NCBI RefSeq assembly: GCF_014203595.1
Contig: NZ_JACHJK010000010.1
Location: forward strand, 284,254-348,253
Direction: 5' to 3'
DNA from: Streptomyces echinatus
GTDB lineage: Bacteria; Actinomycetota; Actinomycetes; Streptomycetales; Streptomycetaceae
DNA length: 64,000 nucleotides
The position numbers and the translations under genes are program-made. This document shows positions 24,880 through 32,270 of the stretch, piece after piece (the stretch's first letter is position 1; the number at the start of each line of letters is the position of its first letter). The notes under the pieces were generated by a model, which saw nothing but the letters and a program-made list of their open reading frames with translations, did no database searches and had not been told where the DNA came from.

Positions 24880-25338
24880 CGGCGCGGGTCGGGGGGAACC
24901 GGTTCGGGGGCTCCTGATGGTGCGGGGGGGGTGCGAGGAGGAACGGCTCCCACGTCCCCTGGCCGTGCTTGCCGGGCCGCGGGGAACCGCCGTCGCCGGG
25001 CTTCGACCACGCTGGGCGAGGCGCTCGGGAAGACCGGCTCCGGCGCGCCCCTGCCGGGTGCGGGGAGGCCCGCTCCGGCCGGCGCGAGGAGGCCGACTCC
25101 GAAGCACTCCCGCCGTGCGCGGGGTCGCCGACTCCGCAGCACACCTGCCGGGCGCGGGGGCGCCAACTCCCAAGCGCCCCTGCCGTGCGCGGGAGGCCCG
25201 CTCCGGTACGCCCCCGGCGGGCGTGGTGGGAGGGTGTCCGGGGCGGGCTCCGGCGTGCGCCGACCGTCCACGCTTCGCCCCCGTCCACGGGGTGACACCC
25301 GGTTGACCGAGGTGCGTCGGCATGCTGTACTCCGGACC
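24880..25338. other. 459-bp intergenic region with ~35-bp degenerate repeats
   Basis: No credible gene. Units of about 35 bp starting ACTCCG/GCTCCG and containing CTGCCGKGCGCGGG recur between 25035 and 25240. The 3' end (25300-25338) must hold the promoter of the leader peptide and cysteine dioxygenase operon. Confidence 0.6.
25035..25240. repeat. Degenerate ~35-bp tandem repeats
   Basis: At least four related units: ...GGCTCCGGCGCGCCCCTGCC, ACTCCGAAGCACTCCCGCCG, ACTCCGCAGCACACCTGCCG and ACTCCCAAGCGCCCCTGCCG, each followed by kGCGCGGG and a GCC. Diverged, so an old expansion. Confidence 0.65.
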
Positions 25339-25425
25339 GTGACCGACACCTGTGTGCGCCTGTGGCGGAGGGTCCACATGGACCTCGTCCGCTATGCGGG
25401 CTGCGTGTGTCGCCCGTCCTGCTGA
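25339..25425 (+). CDS. Cys-rich leader peptide upstream of cysteine dioxygenase
   Basis: A tiny frame ending TGC-TGA. From ATG at 25378, which has GGAGGG (25367-25372) five bases upstream, it gives MDLVRYAGCVCRPSC (15 residues, three Cys, the last just before the stop). From GTG at 25339 it gives 28 residues with a fourth Cys and the motif RRVHMDLVR, which resembles the R-x-H-x-D-L-x-R leader peptides found before sulfur genes in actinobacteria. A hairpin followed by TTT starts 19 nt downstream. Likely role: ribosome stalling on Cys codons when cysteinyl-tRNA is scarce, controlling the cysteine dioxygenase-rhodanese operon. Start codon uncertain. Confidence 0.7.
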   Translation: MTDTCVRLWRRVHMDLVRYAGCVCRPSC

Positions 25426-25444
25426 ATTCGCATCCTTCCCTCAC

Positions 25445-25467
25445 CGGGCGCCGTCGCGCGCCCGTTT
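25445..25467 (+). promoter_or_regulatory. Attenuator-like hairpin after the Cys leader
   Basis: CGGGCGC (25445-25451), loop CGTCGC, GCGCCCG (25458-25464), then TTT. It lies between the leader stop (25425) and the cysteine dioxygenase start (25495), as expected for a Cys-responsive terminator or translation-blocking structure. Confidence 0.55.
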
Positions 25468-25494
25468 CCGCGAACGCATTCCAGGACGGTGCCC

Positions 25495-26037
25495 GTGTCT
25501 GTCCCCTCCCCTTCCCTGTCCTCATCCGTGTCCCTCGCCGCCTCGGCGCCCACCCAGGCGGATCTCCTCGACTTCGTCCGGCGTACCGCGGCCGACGCCG
25601 AACTGATCGCCTCCCTGCCGCTCGACCCGGAGGGCCGCACCTGGGTACGGCTGCGAGGCCCCGCCGGGAGCGAGGCCTGGCTGATCGGCTGGCCGCCCGG
25701 TACCGGCACCGGCTGGCACGACCACGCGGACTCGGTCGGCGCCTTCCTCACCGCTTCGGGCGAACTCACCGAGAACTCCCTCACCGCCCGGCTGCCCACC
25801 GACGGCTGGAAGACCCTGGAACTCACCGAGGGCGTGGACCGCGTACGCCGGCTGCCCGCGGGACAGGGCCGTGCCTTCGGCCACCACCATGTGCACGAGG
25901 TGCTCAACGAGTCCCACGACCGACACGCGATCTCCGTGCACGCCTACTACCCGCCGCTGCCGCGGATCCGTCGGTACAGTCGCGCCGGCCAGGTGCTGCG
26001 CCTGGAGCAGGTCGAACGCCCGGAGGACTGGCAGTGA
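25495..26037 (+). CDS. Cysteine dioxygenase type I
   Basis: 180 residues from GTG at 25495, with AGGA 8 nt upstream; GTG at 25489 is only 2 nt from that site. Cupin fold. Fe(II) ligands are predicted as His75 and His77 in GWHDHADS and His134 in HHVHEVLN. The C-terminal AISVHAYYPPLPRIRRY is typical of bacterial enzymes. Oxidises L-cysteine to cysteine sulfinate. Its stop overlaps the rhodanese start (GTGA), so both are made together; the Cys leader upstream suggests expression follows cysteine supply. A 3-mercaptopropionate substrate is the alternative within the family. Confidence 0.88.
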   Translation: MSVPSPSLSSSVSLAASAPTQADLLDFVRRTAADAELIASLPLDPEGRTWVRLRGPAGSEAWLIGWPPGTGTGWHDHADSVGAFLTASGELTENSLTARLPTDGWKTLELTEGVDRVRRLPAGQGRAFGHHHVHEVLNESHDRHAISVHAYYPPLPRIRRYSRAGQVLRLEQVERPEDWQ

Positions 26038-26474
26038 GCGACATCAGCGAACAGCCGGCGGTGGTCCTCGCGTCCGGCGAACGCCCGACCGGTATCGACG
26101 AGTTGCTGGAGCGGGTGCGCGCGGGCTACCGGCGCATCGACGCCCGGGAGGCCCACGAGCTGGCGCGGTCCGGCGGGGCGCTGCTGGTCGACATCCGGTA
26201 CGCGGCCCTGCGGGAGCGGGACGGGCTCATCCCCGGTGCCGTCGTGGTCGAGCGCAACGAACTGGAGTGGCGCCTCGATCCCCAGGGCAGTCACCGCCTC
26301 CCCGAGGCCACCGGGCACGACCTGCGTGTCGTGGTGATCTGCAACGAGGGCTACGCCTCCAGTCTCGCCGCCGCGTCACTCCACCAGCTGGGCCTGCGCC
26401 GGGCGACCGACCTGGTGGGCGGCTTCCAGGCCTGGCGGGCGGAAGGGCTGCCGGTGGAACCGGCGAGGCCCTGA
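26034..26474 (+). CDS. Rhodanese-domain sulfurtransferase
   Basis: 146 residues from GTG at 26034, overlapping the cysteine dioxygenase stop by 4 nt. Single rhodanese domain: IDAREAHELARSGGALLVDIR, a catalytic-loop Cys103 in VICNEGYASS, and a C-terminal ATDLVGGFQAWRAEGLPV. Rhodaneses move sulfane sulfur through a persulfide on the Cys. Coupled to cysteine dioxygenase, it probably handles reactive sulfur made during cysteine breakdown (inference). A hairpin terminator follows. Confidence 0.88.
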   Translation: MSDISEQPAVVLASGERPTGIDELLERVRAGYRRIDAREAHELARSGGALLVDIRYAALRERDGLIPGAVVVERNELEWRLDPQGSHRLPEATGHDLRVVVICNEGYASSLAAASLHQLGLRRATDLVGGFQAWRAEGLPVEPARP

Positions 26475-26505
26475 CCACATCGTCGAGGACGGACGACAAC
26501 GGTGA

Positions 26506-26528
26506 ACCCCCCGCACGCTGCGGGGGGT
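26506..26528. terminator. Terminator between convergent genes
   Basis: ACCCCCCGCA (26506-26515), loop CGC, TGCGGGGGGT (26519-26528): a perfect 10-bp GC-rich stem 32 nt after the rhodanese stop and 92 nt from the end of the permease gene. It can act in both directions. Confidence 0.75.
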
Positions 26529-26547
26529 CATGGCCGTTCACCCCTGG

Positions 26548-26611
26548 TGCGCTTCCCGCACCGTGGGCCGTCTCGGCCCTGATGCACTTCCCGCGCCGTG
26601 GGCCGCGTCTT
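26548..26611. repeat. Imperfect ~25-bp direct repeat
   Basis: GGTGCGCTTCCCGCACCGTG and GATGCACTTCCCGCGCCGTG, each followed by GGCCG, about 32 bp apart in the convergent intergenic gap beyond the terminator. Confidence 0.6.
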
Positions 26612-26619
26612 CGCCCGGG

Positions 26620-29148
26620 TTACTCCTTCGCCGTGGCGACCGTCACCGCCCGCACCCGGAGCGCCGCCCGCCCCGGCACGGAGCCGGCCACGAGCGCGAG
26701 GACGCCCGCGATCCCGACGACGCCGACGTAGAGCAGCGGGGTGACCGTCGGAGCGGCCCGGCCCGTCATGCCGACGCTGAACGCGGTGAGCACGGCGAGG
26801 GCGATACCGCTGCCGAGTGAGGTGGCGAGGAACAGGACGGACAGCGCCTCGGTGCGCAGCATGCGCAGCACCTGCCGCCGGGTCGCGCCGGCGAGGCGGA
26901 GCAGCGCGAACTCCCGGACACGTTCGGCGACCGACATGGCGAGCGTGTTGACGACGGCGATGGCGGTGAAGGCCAGGACCAGCCCCATGGCGAGGTAGTT
27001 CACCTCGGCGTTCGCCTGCTGCCGGTCGGCCTGCAGGGCATCGGCGGCGGCCGGAGAGAGAATTCGCAGCCCCGGGAACTCACGGAGAGTAGTCGCGAGT
27101 TCTGTCTGTGTACGGGTCGTGCTGACGAGGACGGAGGAGGCGAGCGGATTGTCGACGTGGTGGGCCACGAGGTCGTGGGCGAAGGTGAGGTCGCCGAAGC
27201 CGAGACCGCGGGTGTAGACGGCGGCGACGGTGAGCGTGGCGGGCGTGCCGTCGCCCAGTGTGAGCTTCAGGGTGCTTCCCGGCCTCAGGTGCTGCTGGTC
27301 CGCGGCCAGTTCGCTGACGGCGACGGTACCGGGACCGAGCCGGTCGAGGGAGCCGGCGGTGACCTCCGGGTCCCAGGTGCGGGTCAGGCCCGCGGGGGTG
27401 ACTCCCTGTGCGACGTACTTGTCGAGGCCGACGCGGACGGTCGTGCGGACCACCTCGGTGACGGTGTCGTGCCGTGCGCGCAGCCGCTCGGCGGCTTCGC
27501 CGGGGACACCCACCCCCTGCGCGGCGACGACCCAGTCGGCCGTGATGCCTTCACGGGCCTGGGTACGGGCGGCGTTCCCGAGGGTGGCCTGGACGAACAG
27601 GACGGTGCAGGTCATGCCGACGAGCAGGGCGAGCGGGGTGACGACGGAGGCCATGCGGGCGGCGTTGCCGCGCAGGTTGGCGATGGCGAGCCGGCCGCCG
27701 TGCCCGGTGAGCCGGAGCGGTCCGGCGAGCAGCAGCGCGGCGGCCTTGACCAGGAGAGGACCGAGGAGGGCGACGGAGGTGGACAGCACGATGACAGCGA
27801 GGAAGGTCACGGGAGTCGAGGCGGGCTCGGTGCGCAGAGAGGCGAGGACGACGACCAGGACGACTCCGCCGGCCAGGAGCAGCAGCCCGGCGGCGATGCG
27901 GCCCCAGGCGGGCCGGGTGCGCTCGGCCCTCGCTTCGGCCAGGGCCTCGGCCGGGCGGATCCGGACGATCCTGCGGGAGGCGATCCGGGCCGCCGCCCAG
28001 GCACCGAGCAGGGTGGCGGCGAGAGCGGCGAGCGGCGGGAAGACACTGACGGTGTGTTCGAGCGTTTCGGGTACGGCGCCGAGAGCGACGAACCTGGAGT
28101 GCAGCCAGCTGCCCAGCAGCAGTCCGAGCAGTGCGCCGGCCGTGCCCGCCGCCGCGCCGACGATCAGCGCCTCCCGGCCGAGCAGCTTGCGGATCTGCCC
28201 GGGGGTGGCGGCGATGGCCCGGAGCACGGCGAGTTCGCGGTGGCGTTGCTGGACGGTGAGCGCGAAGGTGCCGACGACCACCAGGATCGCCACCAGCAGC
28301 GAGGTGCCTCCCATGGCGCCGCCCATGCTGATCAGCCGGGTGCGGGCGGCGGCCGCGTCCAGGAACTCGACGGGCCCGCGGGCGTCGCCGGTGCTGACCT
28401 GGGCCGTGGTGCCGTGCAGCGCCTTCGTCAGGGCCTCGCGCACCCGCTCGGGGTCGGCTCCCTGGGCCGGCAGCACGCCGAACGCGGTGACCTGCCCGGG
28501 GTGCGCGGCCAGCCGGCGGGCCTCGGCGGTGGAGAAGAACAGTGACGTCTGGTGGCGCACGGGAGTGGCCGGGGTGGCGATACCGGTGATGCGGTAGTCA
28601 CGCGGGGCCCGCGTGGACTGCACGGTGAGGTGGTCGCCGGGCCGGAGGCGGGCCCGCGCGGCGAGGTCGCCGTCGATGACGAGGTCGTCCGCGGCCCGGG
28701 GGGCGCGGCCCGCGGTCAGCCGGTACGGAGTCAGCGCGGCGGAGTCCCAGGCGTGGCCGTAGGCGGTACGGCCGCCGGTGCCGGCGGGGGTCGACGGCTG
28801 GGCCAGGAAGGTGAGTTCGGGGACGACCCGGGCCACGCCGGGGGTGCGGGCGAGCGTGCTGCGCAGTTGCTCGGGCAGCCAGGCACGCTCGGCGATGGGC
28901 TTCGCCTTGTGCTTGACCTTGGTCTTGCCCTTCTTGTGCTTGACGGTGGTCCGGTGCACGTACTGGTCGGCGGAGACCACGACGGGAGCGGCGGCGTAGC
29001 GCTCGGTACGGATGGTGCCGCGCAGGCCGGTGTCGAGGAGGCTGCCGCAGGCGGTGATCAGAGCGGCCGCGCACATCAGGGCGAGGAAGGCGCCGAGGAA
29101 AGCGGCCTTCCGGGCGCGGACGGTCCGCAGGGCGTAACGCAGCATCAT
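26620..29148 (-). CDS. FtsX-type ABC transporter permease
   Basis: 842 residues from ATG at 29148-29146. MacB/LolC-like organisation: one N-terminal helix (AFLGAFLALMCAAALITACG), a large extracytoplasmic domain (~45-255), an FtsX block of helices (~255-480, for example GTSLLVAILVVVGTFAL), a second extracytoplasmic domain (~490-700) and a final FtsX block (~715-842) with LAMSVAERVREFALLRLAGATRRQVLRMLR. The extracytoplasmic part has a Lys-rich KHKKGKTKVKHKAK. An ATPase gene normally sits next to such permeases; none is present on either side. The substrate may be lipid, peptide or lipoprotein. Confidence 0.85.
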   Translation of the reverse strand: MMLRYALRTVRARKAAFLGAFLALMCAAALITACGSLLDTGLRGTIRTERYAAAPVVVSADQYVHRTTVKHKKGKTKVKHKAKPIAERAWLPEQLRSTLARTPGVARVVPELTFLAQPSTPAGTGGRTAYGHAWDSAALTPYRLTAGRAPRAADDLVIDGDLAARARLRPGDHLTVQSTRAPRDYRITGIATPATPVRHQTSLFFSTAEARRLAAHPGQVTAFGVLPAQGADPERVREALTKALHGTTAQVSTGDARGPVEFLDAAAARTRLISMGGAMGGTSLLVAILVVVGTFALTVQQRHRELAVLRAIAATPGQIRKLLGREALIVGAAAGTAGALLGLLLGSWLHSRFVALGAVPETLEHTVSVFPPLAALAATLLGAWAAARIASRRIVRIRPAEALAEARAERTRPAWGRIAAGLLLLAGGVVLVVVLASLRTEPASTPVTFLAVIVLSTSVALLGPLLVKAAALLLAGPLRLTGHGGRLAIANLRGNAARMASVVTPLALLVGMTCTVLFVQATLGNAARTQAREGITADWVVAAQGVGVPGEAAERLRARHDTVTEVVRTTVRVGLDKYVAQGVTPAGLTRTWDPEVTAGSLDRLGPGTVAVSELAADQQHLRPGSTLKLTLGDGTPATLTVAAVYTRGLGFGDLTFAHDLVAHHVDNPLASSVLVSTTRTQTELATTLREFPGLRILSPAAADALQADRQQANAEVNYLAMGLVLAFTAIAVVNTLAMSVAERVREFALLRLAGATRRQVLRMLRTEALSVLFLATSLGSGIALAVLTAFSVGMTGRAAPTVTPLLYVGVVGIAGVLALVAGSVPGRAALRVRAVTVATAKE

Positions 29149-29500
29149 GGGGACGGGCTCTCTTCTGTTGTGTGCACGGGTTGTGTCGTGCGCGGCCTGT
29201 CTCCGGCTGCTGCCGGGGCCCGGGGCGCGTGTACAGATTCGCCCGTGCGGGCAGGTGAGAGCACTGCGGTGGCCCGGCGTCTTGCGACGGGGGTCACCCC
29301 TCCCGTCCGCGGCGGGGGTTAACCCCACCCTTTGCCCCACCCGTGTCCGTCGCAGGCCTGCGTCCCGGAGGAGGCGCGGAGTCGGCCGTTCCCGACGACT
29401 CGTCAAGGGCCCCCTCGGTCACGGGCCCGTCAGGACCTACTGGCTCCGGCAGGGACGCCGGCGGCCGAGAAGCCGCCAGAAAGCCCCCCTTCCGGAACCG
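29149..29500. other. 352-bp intergenic region
   Basis: Upstream of the permease gene and downstream of recX. It should contain the permease promoter. The one clear structure is the recX-side hairpin at 29460-29477. No gene seen. Confidence 0.5.
29460..29477 (-). terminator. Possible recA-recX terminator
   Basis: GGCGGC (29460-29465) and GCCGCC (29472-29477) with a 6-nt loop, 24-41 nt beyond the recX stop in the direction of transcription. Short stem, so only moderate support. Confidence 0.45.
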
Positions 29501-30286
29501 TCAGAAGTCCCCGTCCCCGAGGAACCCCGTGTCCTCGCCCTCTTCCTCCAGGGCCTGGCGGACGACACGGAGGGCCATGCCCTCGGGGTAGCCCTTGCGG
29601 GCGAGCATGCCCGCGAGCCGACGCAGCCGCTTGTCGCGGTCGAGGCCGCGGGTGACACGCAGTTTGCGGGCGACGAGTTCCCGGGCGGTCGCCTCCTCCT
29701 GCTCGGAGTCGAGCTGGCCGACCGCGTCCTCGATGAGCCCGGAGTCGACCCCCTTGGTGCGCAGTTCCCTGGCGAGGGCGCGGCGGGCGAGCCCCCGCCC
29801 ATGGTGCCGGGACTCCACCCAGGCGTCCGCGAAGGCCCCGTCGTCGATGAGCCCGACCTCCTCGAACCGTGACAGCACCTCCTCGGCCACGTCCTCGGGG
29901 ATCTCGCGCTTGCGCAGCGCGTCCGCGAGCTGCTTGCGGGTGCGCGGGGTCCCGGTGAGCAGGCGCAGGCAGATCGCCCGGGCCCGCTCAGCCGGGTCCC
30001 CTGAAGACTCCCCCCGCTCGTCCCTCGCCGAGGAAGGGGCGCCTTCGTCCTCACCGGGCGCGTCCCCGAAGCCGCGCCGCCGCCGGCCGCGCCCACGGCC
30101 GCCACCCCGTGCGCCGTGTTCGTCACGCCCGCGGTGCCGGTCGCGCTCGCCGTGCTCGCCGTACCCGTCGTCCCGGTGTCCGTCGTCACCGTCCGGGGCG
30201 GAGTCCGGGTAGCCCCCGGCACCCCTCCCCCGTGGGGCAGCGGGGGTGGCGTGCTCGTACTCGGCCCAGTCGGTTCGTCGTGTCAC
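29501..30286 (-). CDS. recX: Regulatory protein RecX
   Basis: 261 residues from GTG at 30286, three bases after the recA stop. RecX binds RecA filaments and inhibits them. The conserved three-helix repeats occupy residues ~95-255: RARAICLRLLTGTPRTRKQL, ADALRKREIPEDVAEEVL, VGLIDDGAFADAWVE, GLARRALARELRTKGVD and LARKGYPEGMALRVV. The first ~95 residues are an Arg/Gly/Asp-rich disordered extension (RGRGRRRRGFG), longer than in E. coli RecX but usual in Streptomyces. The tight spacing shows co-transcription with recA. Confidence 0.93.
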   Translation of the reverse strand: MTRRTDWAEYEHATPAAPRGRGAGGYPDSAPDGDDGHRDDGYGEHGERDRHRGRDEHGARGGGRGRGRRRRGFGDAPGEDEGAPSSARDERGESSGDPAERARAICLRLLTGTPRTRKQLADALRKREIPEDVAEEVLSRFEEVGLIDDGAFADAWVESRHHGRGLARRALARELRTKGVDSGLIEDAVGQLDSEQEEATARELVARKLRVTRGLDRDKRLRRLAGMLARKGYPEGMALRVVRQALEEEGEDTGFLGDGDF

Positions 30287-30289
30287 GGG

Positions 30290-31417
30290 TCAGCTCTTGG
30301 CTGTGGCGGCCTTGGGCTTGGTGGCCTTGGCGGCTGCCGGGGCGGACGCCGGCTTTGCGGAGTCCTCGGCCGCCGCGGTGGTGACCGCGTCGGCGCCCGG
30401 CTCGGCGGCGGGCTCCTCCGGACGGACCCCCACGCCCAGCTTCTCCTTGATCTTCTTCTCGATCTCGTTGGCGAGGTCGGGGTTGTCCTTGAGGAAGTTC
30501 CGCGCGTTCTCCTTGCCCTGGCCGAGCTGGTCGCCCTCGTACGTGTACCAGGCACCGGCCTTGCGCACGAAGCCGTGCTCCACACCCATGTCGATCAGAC
30601 CGCCCTCGCGGCTGATGCCCTGGCCGTAGAGGATGTCGAACTCGGCCTGCTTGAAGGGCGGCGCGACCTTGTTCTTGACGACCTTGCAGCGGGTGCGGTT
30701 GCCGACCGCTTCCGTGCCGTCCTTCAGGGTCTCGATGCGGCGGATGTCGATGCGCACCGAGGCGTAGAACTTCAGGGCCCGGCCACCGGTCGTGGTCTCC
30801 GGGGAGCCGAACATCACGCCGATCTTCTCGCGGAGCTGGTTGATGAAGATCGCGGTGGTCTTGGACTGGTTGAGCGCGCTGGTGATCTTCCGCAGCGCCT
30901 GGCTCATCAGACGGGCCTGCAGACCGACGTGGCTGTCGCCCATCTCGCCCTCGATCTCCGCACGCGGGACGAGCGCGGCGACGGAGTCGATGACGATGAG
31001 GTCGAGGGCACCGGAGCGGACCAGCATGTCCACGATCTCCAGGGCCTGCTCGCCGTTGTCCGGCTGGGAGAGGATCAGGTTGTCGATGTCGACGCCGAGC
31101 TTGCGCGCGTACTCGGGGTCGAGGGCGTGCTCGGCGTCCACGAAGGCGACCTGACCGCCGGCCTTCTGCGCGTTCGCCACGGCGTGCAGGGTCAGGGTCG
31201 TCTTACCGGAGGACTCCGGTCCGTAGATCTCGACGACACGGCCGCGCGGCAGGCCACCGACGCCGAGGGCGACGTCGAGCGCGGTCGACCCGGTCGGGAT
31301 GACCTCGATGGGCTCCTTCGACCGCTCGCCCATGCGCATGACCGCGCCCTTGCCGAATTGCCGTTCAATCTGCGCGAGCGCGGCGTCGAGCGCCTTCTCG
31401 CGGTCGGTTCCTGCCAT
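30290..31417 (-). CDS. recA: Recombinase RecA
   Basis: 375 residues from ATG at 31417-31415. Homologous recombination and SOS co-protease. Walker A GPESSGKTT (66-74), Walker B LIVIDSVAALVP, the L1/L2 region around EMGDSHVGLQARLMSQALR and INQLREKIGVMFGSPETTTGG, and the C-terminal helices. The last ~40 residues are a Lys/Ala/Pro-rich tail (ATKPKAATAKS), typical of Streptomyces. Transcribed with recX. An imperfect LexA/Cheo-type box lies about 165-180 nt upstream of the start, implying DNA-damage control. Confidence 0.98.
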   Translation of the reverse strand: MAGTDREKALDAALAQIERQFGKGAVMRMGERSKEPIEVIPTGSTALDVALGVGGLPRGRVVEIYGPESSGKTTLTLHAVANAQKAGGQVAFVDAEHALDPEYARKLGVDIDNLILSQPDNGEQALEIVDMLVRSGALDLIVIDSVAALVPRAEIEGEMGDSHVGLQARLMSQALRKITSALNQSKTTAIFINQLREKIGVMFGSPETTTGGRALKFYASVRIDIRRIETLKDGTEAVGNRTRCKVVKNKVAPPFKQAEFDILYGQGISREGGLIDMGVEHGFVRKAGAWYTYEGDQLGQGKENARNFLKDNPDLANEIEKKIKEKLGVGVRPEEPAAEPGADAVTTAAAEDSAKPASAPAAAKATKPKAATAKS

Positions 31418-31582
31418 GGGTTCCACCCGGTTTGCTTGAGTCGATCGCTTCACGTCAAAGACGCTAACGCCTGCCACTGACAATGCGCCCCGACGCAGGT
31501 CCAGCCTGTGGATAACCGCCGGGCATCTCCCCGCGAATCGGGACGTAACCCCCAACCCAAAGCCTCGCCTGAGCCTCCATAA

Positions 31583-31596
31583 GAATGGATGTTCGA
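31583..31596 (-). promoter_or_regulatory. LexA/Cheo-type SOS box of recA
   Basis: Read on the recA strand it is TCGAACATCCATTC, that is the Cheo form GAAC-N4-GTTC with one mismatch in the second half (ATTC). The left half CGAAC is perfect. Imperfect boxes of this sequence are known upstream of Streptomyces recA, so control by LexA is likely but weak. Confidence 0.65.
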
Positions 31597-31702
31597 TTTT
31601 CATGTCAAGCGCACCACGCGGCCCGCGGCCGGGCCGCGAGCGGGGTGTCCTGTGACATCGGACCTTGACCACCCCTCCGCCGGGTTGCCGTGCGGCGGGG
31701 AG

Positions 31703-31714
31703 TCACGCGCGTGA
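31703..31714. promoter_or_regulatory. Perfect palindrome TCACGCGCGTGA
   Basis: 12-bp perfect inverted repeat 87 nt upstream of the thioredoxin-like gene. Candidate operator for that gene. No regulator can be assigned. Confidence 0.3.
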
Positions 31715-31800
31715 TGATCGCGCAGAAAGATCAGTTTTCGCCCCATAGTTCCGCGTGCAGTCAGCTCGCTGATGGGGTGTGCGCCGACGGAGGGATCGCA

Positions 31801-31986
31801 ATGAAGGCTGTGACCGATGCCGGCTTCGAAACCGCGGTACTCAAGAGCGACAAGCCGGTACTCGTCCAGTACTGGGCCCAATGGAGTGATCCCAGCCGCA
31901 CGTTCTCCCCGGTTGTGCAGGAGATCGCGGCCGAACAGGCGGACAAGCTGGTGACCCTCAAGATGAACGTCGACACCACCCTCTGA
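31801..31986 (+). CDS. Truncated thioredoxin-like protein without active-site cysteines
   Basis: 61 residues from ATG at 31801, with GGAGGG six bases upstream. It aligns with the N-terminal half of thioredoxin: KPVLVQYWAQWSDPSRTFSP, then PVVQEIAAEQADKLVTLKMNVD. Both redox cysteines of WCGPC are Ser (Ser29 and Ser32), and the protein stops at NVDTTL, where normal thioredoxins continue for ~50 residues with the cis-Pro loop. It cannot act as an oxidoreductase. The good ribosome binding site and intact frame argue that it is translated, perhaps as a binding protein; a decayed gene is the alternative. Confidence 0.75.
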   Translation: MKAVTDAGFETAVLKSDKPVLVQYWAQWSDPSRTFSPVVQEIAAEQADKLVTLKMNVDTTL

Positions 31987-32270
31987 CCACGGGAGAGCCG
32001 CTCACCTCGGGGCTCGGCGGGCGCGTCAGGCCCCTGTCCGGCGCGCTCAGTCTTCGATGGCACGTGACCAGGGTTCGCCGGCACAGGGCACGGGGCGGGC
32101 GGAGCGGGACGGCGGCGGCGGACCGGCTCGCCGGCGAGGGCCGCGCCAGCACCCGGCGGACCCGCGACTTCGGTCGCCTGTGACGGCGGGCCGGTCTGCT
32201 CCCGGTGGCGTACCGGGAGTGCCTCCGGCCGGACGACGACCCCGTGGGCCGGGCCCGGAAGCCTGGGCCC

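Larger units (their letters stand above)
31418..31800. other. 383-bp divergent region recA / thioredoxin-like gene
   Basis: Contains the recA leader and LexA-like box (31583-31596) on the left and a palindrome TCACGCGCGTGA (31703-31714) on the side of the thioredoxin-like gene. AT content is raised at 31570-31610 and 31720-31750, as expected of promoters. Confidence 0.6.

Noticed and set aside
26506..26528. Possible 6C-type small RNA because of the CCCCCC run
   Set aside because: Only one hairpin with a 3-nt loop; the two-hairpin 6C architecture is missing. A terminator between convergent genes explains it.
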